Origin: Hydrogenophaga flava NBRC 102514
GTDB taxonomy: Bacteria > Pseudomonadota > Gammaproteobacteria > Burkholderiales > Burkholderiaceae_C
NCBI RefSeq assembly: GCF_001571145.1
Contig: NZ_BCTF01000015.1
Span: forward strand, 1 to 64,000
Direction: 5' to 3'
Length of the DNA: 64,000 bases
Shown: positions 28,654 to 39,053 of the stretch, piece after piece
Numbering within the stretch: the first letter of the stretch is position 1
How the letters are laid out: each line of letters starts with the position of its first letter
The notes under the pieces: model-generated
What the model was told of the DNA's origin: nothing
The model's input: the letters and a program-made list of their open reading frames with translations, nothing else
The model's database searches: none
Made by a program: the position numbers and the translations under genes

Positions 28654-30861
28654 TCAACCTTTCACCTTGTCGGGCGCTCCGCTCTTGGTCTTCACGCCCG
28701 CCCCGCGCACCTCGATGCGCACGCGGTCCAGCACCTCACCACGGGTGTTGAGCAGTTCGATCTGGTGCCGGCCCGGCCAGGGCATCCACTGCAGCTCCTG
28801 GCCTCGGCCCAGCGACCGGCCGTCGATGCGCCAGCGCACGTTGCCGGCCTCGGCCCTGAGCGTCAGGCGCTGGTTGGCTGGCGGGATGTCCGGGTCGATG
28901 GCGAGGATGGTGCCGGTGACCGGGCTGAGGATGCGCGGGCGCAGTGCCGGCGCGCCGCTGTCGCTGTCCGTGCCCAGGGCGAACAGCGGCTGTTCGGTGC
29001 CGGCGATGAACCACTCGCGCCGCGCCGGTTCGAGCTGCTGGCCGAAGCGAACGGTCTGTGCCACCACGCCGGCCGGTGGCAACGGCGCGCGGCTGGGCAG
29101 GCGCTCGTGCAGCCAGCGCATCAGGCCGGCCCAGACCGGCGCCGCACCGGTGGTGCCGCTGACCTCGCCCATGGGCGCGCCGCTGGCGTTGCCGACCCAG
29201 ACGCCCACCGTGTAGCGCTGCGACCAGCCCACGGCCCAGTTGTCGCGCATGTCCTTGCTGGTGCCGGTCTTCACCGCGGTCCAGACGCGGGTGGCCAGCA
29301 GGCTATCGGTGCCGAAGGTGGCGGCGCGGGCATTGGCGTCCGACAGGATGTCGCCCACGATGAAGGCCGATCCGGGGTCGAGCACTGCCTCGCTGCGCAC
29401 CGCCTGGCGCGGGCCGGCCAGCAGCGGCGCGACCGGCGCGTGGCGGCCCTGGTTGGCCAGCGTGCGGTAGGCGTTGGCCAGCGAGAGCAGGCTGACCTCG
29501 GGGCTGCCCAGCGCCAGGCCGAGGCCGTAGTAGTCGCCGCCCTCGCGCAGCGGCAGGCCCAGGCGCAGCAGCTGTGCCGCGAAGTCTTCGGGCGAGACCA
29601 TGGCCAGCGTGCGCACGGCCGGGATGTTGAGCGAGGAGGCCAGCGCGGTGCGCACCGAGACCCAGCCGCGGAAATCACGGTCGTAGTTCTGCGGGATGTA
29701 CAGGCCGCCCGCGGTCGGGATGTGGGTCGGCGCGTCCTCGATCAGCGAGGCCGCGCTCAGGCGCTTCTCGGCGATGGCCTGCGCGTAGAGGAAGGGCTTG
29801 AGCGTGGAGCCGGGCTGGCGCAGCGCGGTCACGCCGTCGACCTCGGCCGCCTGGCTCAGCAGGCCCGACGAACCCACCCAGGCCAGCACCTCGCCGCTGG
29901 CGTTGTCGAGCACCACCACCGCGCCGTCCTCCACACGCCGCCCCAGCAGCGAGCGCAGCTGGCGCTGCAGCAGGGTCTGCGCCTCGCGCTGCAGTGGCGC
30001 CCAGAGCGTGGTGCGGACCTGCGCCGGCACCGCGCGCGTGCCGGCCTGCTGGCGCCACTCGTCCAGCGCACGCCGCGCCGCGTGCGGGGCGTCGCCCTCG
30101 CTGGCGGCCCAGCGGCGGTCGCGCAGCACGCTGCCGGCCAGCAGCCGCACCGACAGGCAGTCGGCCTTCGCGCCCTGGGCCCGCGCCATGGCCTGCTGCA
30201 CCTCGCAGGCGCGCGCGGCCACTCGCTCGGGCGCGGCGTTGGGAGCGCGCACCAGGGCGGCGGTGATCGCGGCCTCGTCCGCGTTCAGCCCGTGCGGCGC
30301 CTTGGCGAACAGGCTGCGCGCGAGCGCGTCGACGCCCACGATCTCGCCGCGGAAGGGCACGCGGTTGAGGTAGGCCTCCAGGATCTGGTCCTTGCGCCAT
30401 CGCGTCTCCAGCCACTGCGCCCAGACCGCCTGGCCGGCCTTCTGCGTCCAGCGGCGGCCGTTGGCGCCGGCCTGGAGGTCGCTGTCCAGCAGGCCGGCCA
30501 GCTGCATGGTGAGGGTGGAGGCGCCGCGCGTGCGCGTGTTCCACAGGTTGCCCCAGGCGGCGGCCGCGACGGCCTGCCAGTCGACCCCGCTGTGTTCGTA
30601 GAAGCGCCGGTCCTCGCTGTAGACCAGGGCGCCGCGCAGCGCGGGCGAGACCTCGGGCAGCGCGACCCAGGCGCCCTGGCGCACCGTGGGGTCGGTGCGC
30701 TGGCGTTGCAGCAGCTCGCCGTGGCGGTCGAGGAACCGGGTCTCGGAGGTTGGGTGCGCCGCCTTCACCTCGGCGAAGCTGGGCAGGGCCCAGGCGGGTA
30801 GTGCGCCGCCGCCGGCCAGCGCCGCCACCAGCACCCAGCCCGGCAGCGCCCGGTGTCTCAC
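28654..30861 (-). CDS. pbpC: Penicillin-binding protein 1C
   Basis: A 735-residue bifunctional glycosyltransferase/transpeptidase in the inner membrane. After an N-terminal signal-anchor (VLVAALAGGGALPAW) come the glycosyltransferase motifs (YSEDRRFYEHSGVDW, RGASTLTMQLA, KDQILEAYLN) and the transpeptidase motifs SxxK in QPGSTLKPFLYAQ, SLN in ASSLNIPAV and KTGT in AVKTGTSKDMRDNW. The C-terminal ~90 residues are the PBP1C beta domain. The start is a GTG at 30861 whose GTGA overlaps the stop of the alpha-2-macroglobulin gene. The open frame continues far upstream but only as an antisense-strand artefact of the macroglobulin gene. Confidence 0.95.
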   Translation of the reverse strand: MRHRALPGWVLVAALAGGGALPAWALPSFAEVKAAHPTSETRFLDRHGELLQRQRTDPTVRQGAWVALPEVSPALRGALVYSEDRRFYEHSGVDWQAVAAAAWGNLWNTRTRGASTLTMQLAGLLDSDLQAGANGRRWTQKAGQAVWAQWLETRWRKDQILEAYLNRVPFRGEIVGVDALARSLFAKAPHGLNADEAAITAALVRAPNAAPERVAARACEVQQAMARAQGAKADCLSVRLLAGSVLRDRRWAASEGDAPHAARRALDEWRQQAGTRAVPAQVRTTLWAPLQREAQTLLQRQLRSLLGRRVEDGAVVVLDNASGEVLAWVGSSGLLSQAAEVDGVTALRQPGSTLKPFLYAQAIAEKRLSAASLIEDAPTHIPTAGGLYIPQNYDRDFRGWVSVRTALASSLNIPAVRTLAMVSPEDFAAQLLRLGLPLREGGDYYGLGLALGSPEVSLLSLANAYRTLANQGRHAPVAPLLAGPRQAVRSEAVLDPGSAFIVGDILSDANARAATFGTDSLLATRVWTAVKTGTSKDMRDNWAVGWSQRYTVGVWVGNASGAPMGEVSGTTGAAPVWAGLMRWLHERLPSRAPLPPAGVVAQTVRFGQQLEPARREWFIAGTEQPLFALGTDSDSGAPALRPRILSPVTGTILAIDPDIPPANQRLTLRAEAGNVRWRIDGRSLGRGQELQWMPWPGRHQIELLNTRGEVLDRVRIEVRGAGVKTKSGAPDKVKG

Positions 30862-33800
30862 TTCGCCTCCACCTGCATCGGGGCGTTGGGCAGCTCGCCG
30901 AACACCTCGGGCGCGTACATCGCCTCGATGCGCGTCGGTGGCAGCGCGAACGTGCCCACGTTGTTGAGCCGCACCGTGTACTCGGTCTTGAAGCGCCCGG
31001 CCGGCAGGTGGTCGTAGTAGCTGCGGAAGGCCTCGAAGCTGCGCTCCTCGAACACCGGCCAGCCGCTGCCCGAGCGCTTCTCGCCCGCGGTCGCGATGGC
31101 TGAGTCGCGGCCCAGGCCGCTGCCCAGCAGGGTGGCGCCGCCCGGGATCGGGTCGCTGAGCACGACCCAGGTCATGTCGGTGCTGGCGTTGACTTCGATC
31201 GTGACGCGCAGCACGTCGCCCCGGCTGTAGCGGCCGGCCACGGCCTGCTCGACCGGGGTGATGGTCTTGGTCACCGTGTAGCCGGCCGAGACCGGCGCCT
31301 TCAGCGGCGTGGCCGCCAGCGCCTGCAGCGTGACCCAGGGCTTGCCGCTGCCCTGGTGCTGCACCACCAGCGACGCGGCGCCGTCCTTGGGCCAGGCGAG
31401 GGTGGCGGCGTTGTTGCGCCACGGGCCGGTGGGCGCGTTGGGGTCGGCCTTGGTGGTGCCGACGGTGGCGAAGCCCGCGGCCACCGGCGCCTTGGGATCG
31501 GCGCGCGAGACCTTGCTCCAGTCGACCGCGGCGCTGGCGGCGCCCAGCGTGGCGCGGGTGCTGCCGGTCACCGGCACGGACTCGAAACGGGCCAAGAACT
31601 TCTGCAGCGCCAGCCCGCCCCAGAGGTTGGCGGTGGTGGTCTGCCAGGCGCCGCGCTGCTGGCGGCCGATGAAGCCGCTGGCGATGCGGCCCATGTCGTC
31701 CTTCCAGGCCGGGTCGTCCATCACCGCCAGCAGCAGGCGCGCGGTATTGGTGTCGCCGTTGTGCATCAGCCACCACCACTGGTCGTCGGCCTCGGTGCTG
31801 AAGACCAGCTTGGTGCCCTGGTACGACAGCCGCGCGCGCAGGATGTTGTTCGCCTCGGCCAGCTTTTCGTCGCGTTTGGGGATGTCGCTCACGCGGCGCA
31901 GCACGTTGATCCAGTCGATCACCGCGTGCGTGGGCCACTGGTTGGGCGCGATCTCCACGCTCTGCAGCAGACGCGTGCTGGCCCGGCCGTGGCGCGAGAG
32001 CGCTTCCACCGCGGCGAGCTTGCGCAGGTTCAGGTCCTGGCGCGGGCTCCAGAAGCCGCGTTCGATCTTGCCGGTGACGAAGTTCTCCAGCCCGCGCAGC
32101 ATGGCCGCGCGCGCTGTGTCGGGCAGGGTCCAGGCCGGGTCGAGCGACGCCGCCTCGTGCGTGGCCGACAGCAGGTAGGCGGTCAGGGTGTCGCTGCCGG
32201 AGGGACGGTCGCCATCGCGCGGCGGGAAGTAGTTCGCCAGGCCATCGCTGTCCAGGTAGGTCGGCAGCTGCGCCAGCACGGTCTGCCAGAGCTTGGCGTC
32301 GCGCAGGCCGATGGATTTGGAGGTCTTCTGTTCCAGGCAGGCAAACGGGTAGTTCACGAACCACTCGCGCACCGCCGGCAGGCCCTCGGCCAGCGTCGGC
32401 TGCAGGCTCATGCGGATGCCACCGCGCAGCGCGCCCTGGGCGTCGGTCAGTGCGTCCGCCGGGGTGGCCACAGGCACCGACAGCGGGCCGTCGAGCTGTG
32501 CCAGCGTGGCCTGCCGCACCGTCAGCGGCACGGCGGGCAGCACGCGCTGGCTGAACTTGGCGGCGTCGCGCGCCTTGCCGTTCTGGTCCTGAGCCGAGAC
32601 TTCCCACAGCAGCGCCTCGAAGCGGCCTAGTCCCAGCGGCACCGGGGCCGTCACGTCCCAGGCCACCTCGCGGGTTTCACCGGCCGGGATCTCGACCGTC
32701 TGCGCGGGCGTCTCGACCAGCGTGGCGCGCGCCGAGACATTGACCTTCATCGGCTGCGCCGTGGTGTTGCGCAGGCTGAACTGCGCCATGAAACGGTCGC
32801 CCTCGCGCACCAGCGGCGGCAGGCCGCTGATGATCTGCAGGTCCTGGGTGGCGCGGAACTTGGCCTGGCCGGTGCCGAACAGGCCCGGGCCCGAATCGGC
32901 GATGGCCACCACCTGGAAGCTGCTGATCGAGTCGTTCAGCGGCACCTTCACCGTGGCGCGGCCCTGGGCATCGAGCACCACCGAGGGCTGCCACAGCAAC
33001 AGGGTGTCGAACAGCTCGCGCGTGGGGCTGTGGCCGCCGCCGCCGCCGGCCGAGATCGCCTTGCGGCCGTAGTGGCGCCGGCCGATGATTTCCATCTGCG
33101 CGGTCGATGTCTCGACGGCCCAGTTCCGCCGCTGCCACAGGCCGGCCAGCAGGTCCCAGCTGTCGTTCGGTCCCAGCTCCAGCAGGGCCTGGTCGACCAC
33201 CGCCAGCGCCACCTCGGCGTTGGCCGCGGGCTGGCCGTTGGGCAGCTTGGCCTGGATGGTGACCTGTGCGGTGCCGCGCACCGGGTAGGCCTCGCGGTCG
33301 GTGGAGACGCTGACCTGGATCTCGTGCGCCGCAATGCCCACCTTCAGTTCGGCCACGCCCAGCCGGTAGGCCGGCTTGCTCAGGTCGACCAGCGCGGTCG
33401 GCGCGACGTATTCCTTGCCCTCGTACCAGAAGGCGGTCCACCACTCGCGCGGCGCCTGGTAGCCCCAGGTGAAGAAGCTGTACCAGGGCACCTCGCGCAG
33501 CCGGCCGCGCAGCGCCATCACGCTCACGTAGACGTTCGGTCCCCAGCCGGGCTCGACCTTGAGGTCGATGGTCGGGTCTTCGCCGTTGAGCTGCACCACC
33601 TTCGTGTCGATGATGCCCTCGCGCTCGATGCTGACCAGGGCGGTCGCGAAGCGGAACGGCATGCGCACCTGCAGCCGCGCGGTCTCGCCCGGCTCGTAGC
33701 GCTTCTTCTCGGGCACCACGTCCATGCGGTCGTGGTCCTCGCCGCCGAACCACAGCTCGCCTTGGCGCGTGACGTAGACCGAGGCTGCGCTCTGGTGCGC

Positions 33801-36800
33801 GTGGCCCTCGCGGTCCTTGGCCACCACGGTCAGCTCGACCTCGCCCGCGTCGTCGAGTTCGGCCTCGCACAGCAGCAGGCCGCGCGCGTCGCTCTTGCCC
33901 GAGCAGACGCTGCCCAGGTCCTTGGAGGTGGTCTTGTTGTCGTAGGTGTAGAAGCCGCCGACCATGCGCTTGCGCGTGGTGGTCGTCGTCCGGACCGAGG
34001 CGCGCACCTCCAGCGGCACATCGGCCGCGGGCTTGCCGTCCAGCGTGAGCGCCAGCGCCTGGAAGCGCGCCTGCTGCCGGGTCGAGACCCAGCCTTCTGT
34101 CTTGATGCCCGCGACCACCGCGGCGGGCCACAGCGTGGTGACATGGCGCAGGGTCTGGGTCTCGCCGTTGGGGTCGGCGTAGCTGGCCTCGATCAACAGC
34201 TGCTGCGGCGAGGTGACGGCCGGCAGATCCTGGATCTCGGTGCGGCCGCGGCCGTTCTTGTCCAGCGTCAGCGGCAGCTTGTCGGCGACCAGCTTCTGCG
34301 CGGCATCGGCGCCGTCCTCGCCGTCGTCGCGGCCTTCCTGCGCGCGGCTGCCGGTGCGCGGCGGTTCGAAGCTGAAACCTTCGTAGCCGGGGAAGGACAA
34401 GGACTTGCGGCGCATCAGCGCCGAGACCTGGGTGGCGAGGTTGGACGCACCGCCGCCCGAGAGGTAGCTCACCTGCAGGTCGACCGGCGTGGCCGTTGCC
34501 GCCACCAGCGGCTTCTTGTCGTTGGCGCTGAGCTGGCCTTGCAGCACCGGCAGCCGGAACTCCTCGACCCGGAACTGCGCGCTGTCCAGGATCTCGGTGC
34601 CCTGGCGGCCAAGCGACTGCGAGAGCTGCACGGTGTAGACACCCAGCCGCGCCGAGGGCGGGATGGCGAACTCGCTGGTCGCGCTCAGGCCGCCCGTGGG
34701 CGTCTTGCGCCAGGCCACGGGCTGGCGGAACTCCTGGCCGCTGCCCTGGTGGGTGATGACCAGTTCACCGCTCTTGAGCTCGGGCACGTGCAGGCCCTTC
34801 ATGTCCTCGGTGCGCAGGAAGTGCTTCATCGACAGCGTCTCGCCCGCGCGCAGCAGGGCGCGGTCCAGCACCGTGTGGGCGCGCTGCGTGGCGCTGGCGA
34901 GGTCGCCCGTGGGCAGGTCGAAGCGCCAGGTTTCGATGCCGCGGTTCCAGTCGCTCCAGGTGAAGGCCAGGTCGTACACGCCGTCGGTCGATTTCGCGCG
35001 CGCGCTGACGAACCAGGCGCCACCGTACTCGCCGTCTTCGGCCTCGCCGTCCTGGCACACCGGCGCGCGGCCGGGGAGGCCGTCGAGCTTCACCACACCC
35101 TGCGCGTCGGTCTGGCCCTTGGCCACCAGCTTGCCGCGGCAGTCGGACACCTGCACCGCGGCGCCCGCGACCGGCTTGCCCTTGTCCAGCGTGGTGACCC
35201 AGGCCAGCGCGTTCTCGCGCCCGAGCTTGAAGTGCACGCCCAGGTTGGTCACCAGCGCCGAACTGCGCACGTACATCGTGCGCCCCTCGCCGTGGCGCTC
35301 GTCCAGCAGCGAGCGGCCCAGCCGCGGCGAAGCAATCTCGACCACATGAAAGCCCGGCTGCAGCGGAATGCCCACCACCTCCATCGGGCGCGGGTCGCCC
35401 GCCGCCTGGGGCAGGTCCAGCGGCTTCACGCCCGGCAGGCCCTGCAGCAGGCCGAGCATGCGCGACTCGACCCAGTCCTGGTTGTCCTTGTCGATCACCT
35501 TGGGCAGCGGCGTCTTCGCCCACTGCGCGGCCAGCTTGCGTTCGACCGTGCCCCCGTGGAACGTGGCGACGCGCTGGTACCAGGCAATGATGTCGGCGTC
35601 GCTGGAGAGCTTGAGGTCGCTGACCTTGCTGCCAGGCACCGCCAGGCCCAGGGCCTTGAGCTCGGGCTCGACGTTGCGCACGGTGATGGGCAGCAGGGCG
35701 GTGCCGCCGGGTTCGGCCAGCCGCTCGACCACGCCGAAGGGCGCGGCCGCGAACTTCACCAGCGGCGGCATCAGGCCGGTCGCCACCTTCAGCGGGAACT
35801 GCCCGGCGTTGGCCGGCGCGCGGCCCGAGGCGTCCACCAGGCCCTTGGGCAGCTCCACGGTGTAGCTGGCTTTTTCGGTCAGCGTGGGCGCGAAGTCCAC
35901 GCCGTCGACCGCGTCCTCACCCTGCGCGCCGTCTTCAAGTTTGGGCGTCAGTGCCTCGCCGCCGGCGGCGGGCCTGAGCCGGATTTCCATCGCCTGCTGG
36001 GCGGTGACCGGGGCGTTGAAGCGCAGCGACATGCCGCGCAGCGGCAGGCAGGGCGACTGCGCGTTCTCGCGCTCGCAGCTGAAGGTCACCTTGAAGGGTT
36101 CGCGCACTGTGAAGTTCAGGCGCTGGTCCTGCCGGGTGACCACGCCGTTCGGTGTCGCCACGCCCTTGCCCAGCACCAGTTTCACCTTGGCGGCGGGCGT
36201 GAGCTGGCGCTGGCAGGCCAGGGCCACCACCTGGTCGGCGGGCACGTCCTGGCGGTTCCAGCCGCGCGCCTGCACCAGCTGATCGCGCTCGGCGCCGGTG
36301 ATCAGCTTGACCGCGATGCGCTCGCCCAGCCCGTCCATGCCGCACCAGGCGTTGGCCTGCACGCTCTCGGGCGCGACCGCGCCGTTGAAGCGCAGCAGGA
36401 AGTACTGGCCTTCTTCGATGGCCTGGCCGTCGGACGGGACGCTCTGGCGCAGCGCCGGTCCACCGGTCTCGAAAGCGAAGCGCTGCGGGCCGGTCAGGGG
36501 CTTGCCATCCAGCGCCACGAAGCCTGGCGCCACCTGCAGGCTGCACTTCACGCCCGGCGGCAGCATCTGCTGGAAGTCGTAGACCCAGCGGCGGTCGTTG
36601 AGCCAGCGGCCGCTGCCGGCCGAGGCCTGGGGCTCGTTGCAGCTCAGCTGCAGCGGCGGCGCCGCGTTCGGGCTGCCGAAGGCCACCGCGGGCGCGTCGA
36701 AATTCGCCACCACCTGCCGCACCTTGGCCACCTCGCCCTGCGGGCTCAGGCCGGTGATCTGCACCGCCCACGCACCGCCGGCCACCGCCAGCCCCAGACC

Positions 36801-36830
36801 CACCAGCGCACCGCGCAACCCGAACACCAT
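30858..36830 (-). CDS. Alpha-2-macroglobulin family periplasmic protease trap
   Basis: A 1,990-residue exported protein. A hydrophobic signal segment ends near AWAVQ, with no lipobox Cys, so it is periplasmic or anchored by an uncleaved signal rather than lipidated. MG-type beta domains fill the first ~1,400 residues, and the thioester motif CLEQ lies at residues 1498-1501 (32328-32339) inside YPFACLEQKTSKSIG, so covalent trapping of proteases should be possible. It is larger than E. coli YfhM (1,653). The coupling to pbpC is the usual pairing, thought to guard the periplasm and rebuild peptidoglycan after outer-membrane damage. The 3' end overlaps the pbpC start by four bases. Confidence 0.95.
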   Translation of the reverse strand: MVFGLRGALVGLGLAVAGGAWAVQITGLSPQGEVAKVRQVVANFDAPAVAFGSPNAAPPLQLSCNEPQASAGSGRWLNDRRWVYDFQQMLPPGVKCSLQVAPGFVALDGKPLTGPQRFAFETGGPALRQSVPSDGQAIEEGQYFLLRFNGAVAPESVQANAWCGMDGLGERIAVKLITGAERDQLVQARGWNRQDVPADQVVALACQRQLTPAAKVKLVLGKGVATPNGVVTRQDQRLNFTVREPFKVTFSCERENAQSPCLPLRGMSLRFNAPVTAQQAMEIRLRPAAGGEALTPKLEDGAQGEDAVDGVDFAPTLTEKASYTVELPKGLVDASGRAPANAGQFPLKVATGLMPPLVKFAAAPFGVVERLAEPGGTALLPITVRNVEPELKALGLAVPGSKVSDLKLSSDADIIAWYQRVATFHGGTVERKLAAQWAKTPLPKVIDKDNQDWVESRMLGLLQGLPGVKPLDLPQAAGDPRPMEVVGIPLQPGFHVVEIASPRLGRSLLDERHGEGRTMYVRSSALVTNLGVHFKLGRENALAWVTTLDKGKPVAGAAVQVSDCRGKLVAKGQTDAQGVVKLDGLPGRAPVCQDGEAEDGEYGGAWFVSARAKSTDGVYDLAFTWSDWNRGIETWRFDLPTGDLASATQRAHTVLDRALLRAGETLSMKHFLRTEDMKGLHVPELKSGELVITHQGSGQEFRQPVAWRKTPTGGLSATSEFAIPPSARLGVYTVQLSQSLGRQGTEILDSAQFRVEEFRLPVLQGQLSANDKKPLVAATATPVDLQVSYLSGGGASNLATQVSALMRRKSLSFPGYEGFSFEPPRTGSRAQEGRDDGEDGADAAQKLVADKLPLTLDKNGRGRTEIQDLPAVTSPQQLLIEASYADPNGETQTLRHVTTLWPAAVVAGIKTEGWVSTRQQARFQALALTLDGKPAADVPLEVRASVRTTTTTRKRMVGGFYTYDNKTTSKDLGSVCSGKSDARGLLLCEAELDDAGEVELTVVAKDREGHAHQSAASVYVTRQGELWFGGEDHDRMDVVPEKKRYEPGETARLQVRMPFRFATALVSIEREGIIDTKVVQLNGEDPTIDLKVEPGWGPNVYVSVMALRGRLREVPWYSFFTWGYQAPREWWTAFWYEGKEYVAPTALVDLSKPAYRLGVAELKVGIAAHEIQVSVSTDREAYPVRGTAQVTIQAKLPNGQPAANAEVALAVVDQALLELGPNDSWDLLAGLWQRRNWAVETSTAQMEIIGRRHYGRKAISAGGGGGHSPTRELFDTLLLWQPSVVLDAQGRATVKVPLNDSISSFQVVAIADSGPGLFGTGQAKFRATQDLQIISGLPPLVREGDRFMAQFSLRNTTAQPMKVNVSARATLVETPAQTVEIPAGETREVAWDVTAPVPLGLGRFEALLWEVSAQDQNGKARDAAKFSQRVLPAVPLTVRQATLAQLDGPLSVPVATPADALTDAQGALRGGIRMSLQPTLAEGLPAVREWFVNYPFACLEQKTSKSIGLRDAKLWQTVLAQLPTYLDSDGLANYFPPRDGDRPSGSDTLTAYLLSATHEAASLDPAWTLPDTARAAMLRGLENFVTGKIERGFWSPRQDLNLRKLAAVEALSRHGRASTRLLQSVEIAPNQWPTHAVIDWINVLRRVSDIPKRDEKLAEANNILRARLSYQGTKLVFSTEADDQWWWLMHNGDTNTARLLLAVMDDPAWKDDMGRIASGFIGRQQRGAWQTTTANLWGGLALQKFLARFESVPVTGSTRATLGAASAAVDWSKVSRADPKAPVAAGFATVGTTKADPNAPTGPWRNNAATLAWPKDGAASLVVQHQGSGKPWVTLQALAATPLKAPVSAGYTVTKTITPVEQAVAGRYSRGDVLRVTIEVNASTDMTWVVLSDPIPGGATLLGSGLGRDSAIATAGEKRSGSGWPVFEERSFEAFRSYYDHLPAGRFKTEYTVRLNNVGTFALPPTRIEAMYAPEVFGELPNAPMQVEAK

Positions 36831-36916
36831 GCCGCCACCCCACCCCTTGTTTGGATGGGTTGGAGACTAACGCAGATGCCCCTGCGTGGGCAGTCCCGGC
36901 GGACCGCCTCCGGTGC

Positions 36917-38227
<1,311 letters not shown>

Positions 38228-38260
38228 GGGGGTACCCGCTGGGGGCGGTCGTGTCCGACA

Positions 38261-38284
38261 TTGTCTGCCAGATCTGGCAGTCAA
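38261..38284. promoter_or_regulatory. Palindromic activator site candidate between fisR-like and ETHE1-like genes
   Basis: A perfect 16-bp palindrome CTGCCAGATCTGGCAG (38265-38280) extends, after one mismatched pair, by TTG/CAA on each side. Its centre is about 98 bases upstream of the sigma-54-like element at 38356, a normal distance for an enhancer-binding protein. Confidence 0.6.
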
Positions 38285-38355
38285 AGCGGTGCCGGCGGCC
38301 CTCGCGGTGTCGTGCAAGTGCTTGTGGCCACAGGTTTTTGCCGGCCGGGCCAGGC

Positions 38356-38371
38356 TGGCATGGAACTTGGA
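38356..38371 (+). promoter_or_regulatory. Candidate sigma-54 promoter of the ETHE1-like gene
   Basis: TGGCATGGAACTTGGA has the -24 GG at the right 12-base distance from the -12 position, but the -12 dinucleotide is GG instead of GC. The ATG lies about 20 bases past the expected start site. The location beside a sigma-54 activator supports it. Confidence 0.45.
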
Positions 38372-38402
38372 AAGGTCCGTGCTCCGGACGACCCGACCCC
38401 CG

Positions 38403-39032
38403 ATGACCTTGCGCATCCTCTACGACGAACACAGCGGCGCACTGAGCTACCTGCTGGCCGACGAAGCGGCGCACGAAGCCGCCCTGGTCGACCCGCGCAG
38501 CGGCGACTGGCCGGTGCTGATGGCCCTGCTGGACGAGGCCGGCCTGCGCCTGCGCTGGGTGTTGCGCACCCACGAGCACGACGGCCACGACGACCAGCCG
38601 CCCGGCGAATTCGGGCGCCTGCTGTGCCTGGGGGCACCTTTGGTGCAGGGTGCCCGGCGCGAGGGCGTGCGCAGCGTGGCCGACGGCGGGCGGTTGCCGC
38701 TGGGTGCGGGTTTCGTGCAGGTGCTGCACACGCCGGGACACACCGCCCACTGCCAGAGCTACCTCTGGCAGGACCGCGTGTTCTGCGGCGACCTGCTGAC
38801 CGCCGACGCCTGCCCGTGGCAGCCCCGGCCGGCCCTGCCGGCGGCGCTGTGGGACAGCGTGCAGCAGCGCATCTTCACCCTGCCCGACGAGACCCTGCTG
38901 TTCGCAGGCCACGAGCGCCGGGCGCGGGCGGTGACCACGGTGCTGGAGCAGCGGCGCTGGAGCCCCCACTTCGCCGGTCTCACCCGCGACGGGTTTCTGG
39001 CGCACCTGGGTGCGCTCGCGTGGCCGCGCTGA
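38403..39032 (+). CDS. ETHE1/persulfide dioxygenase-like metallo-beta-lactamase fold protein
   Basis: A 209-residue protein whose C-terminal half aligns by eye with ETHE1 (DSVQQRIFTLPDETLLFAGHE). Likely metal ligands His57, His113 (HTPGHT) and Asp130 (GDLLT) are kept. The canonical HxHxDH is HEHDGH here (57-62), with Gly at the usual Asp61, and the ETHE1 glutathione-site motif CGRTDFQ is replaced by ACPWQPRP. It may be an inactive or differently specific paralogue. It is 175 bases from the FisR-like gene, which probably controls it, and converges on the SulP gene. Glyoxalase II is a less likely alternative. Confidence 0.75.
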   Translation: MTLRILYDEHSGALSYLLADEAAHEAALVDPRSGDWPVLMALLDEAGLRLRWVLRTHEHDGHDDQPPGEFGRLLCLGAPLVQGARREGVRSVADGGRLPLGAGFVQVLHTPGHTAHCQSYLWQDRVFCGDLLTADACPWQPRPALPAALWDSVQQRIFTLPDETLLFAGHERRARAVTTVLEQRRWSPHFAGLTRDGFLAHLGALAWPR

Positions 39033-39053
39033 CGCCGGCCGGGGCGCCTGGGC

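Noticed and set aside
28654-32607. One 1,317-residue protein including pbpC
   Set aside because: Residues upstream of the GTG at 30861 are a frame-shifted reading of the macroglobulin gene with no homology; the PBP1C signal-anchor starts at the GTG.
38318-38336. Alternative sigma-54 promoter (TGGCCAC...TTGCC)
   Set aside because: The GG to GC spacing is 14 bases rather than the required 12.
38403-39032. Hydroxyacylglutathione hydrolase (glyoxalase II)
   Set aside because: The C-terminal DSVQQRIFTLPDETLLFAGHE block and the sulfur-sensor neighbour fit ETHE1 better, and the second metal site is degenerate.
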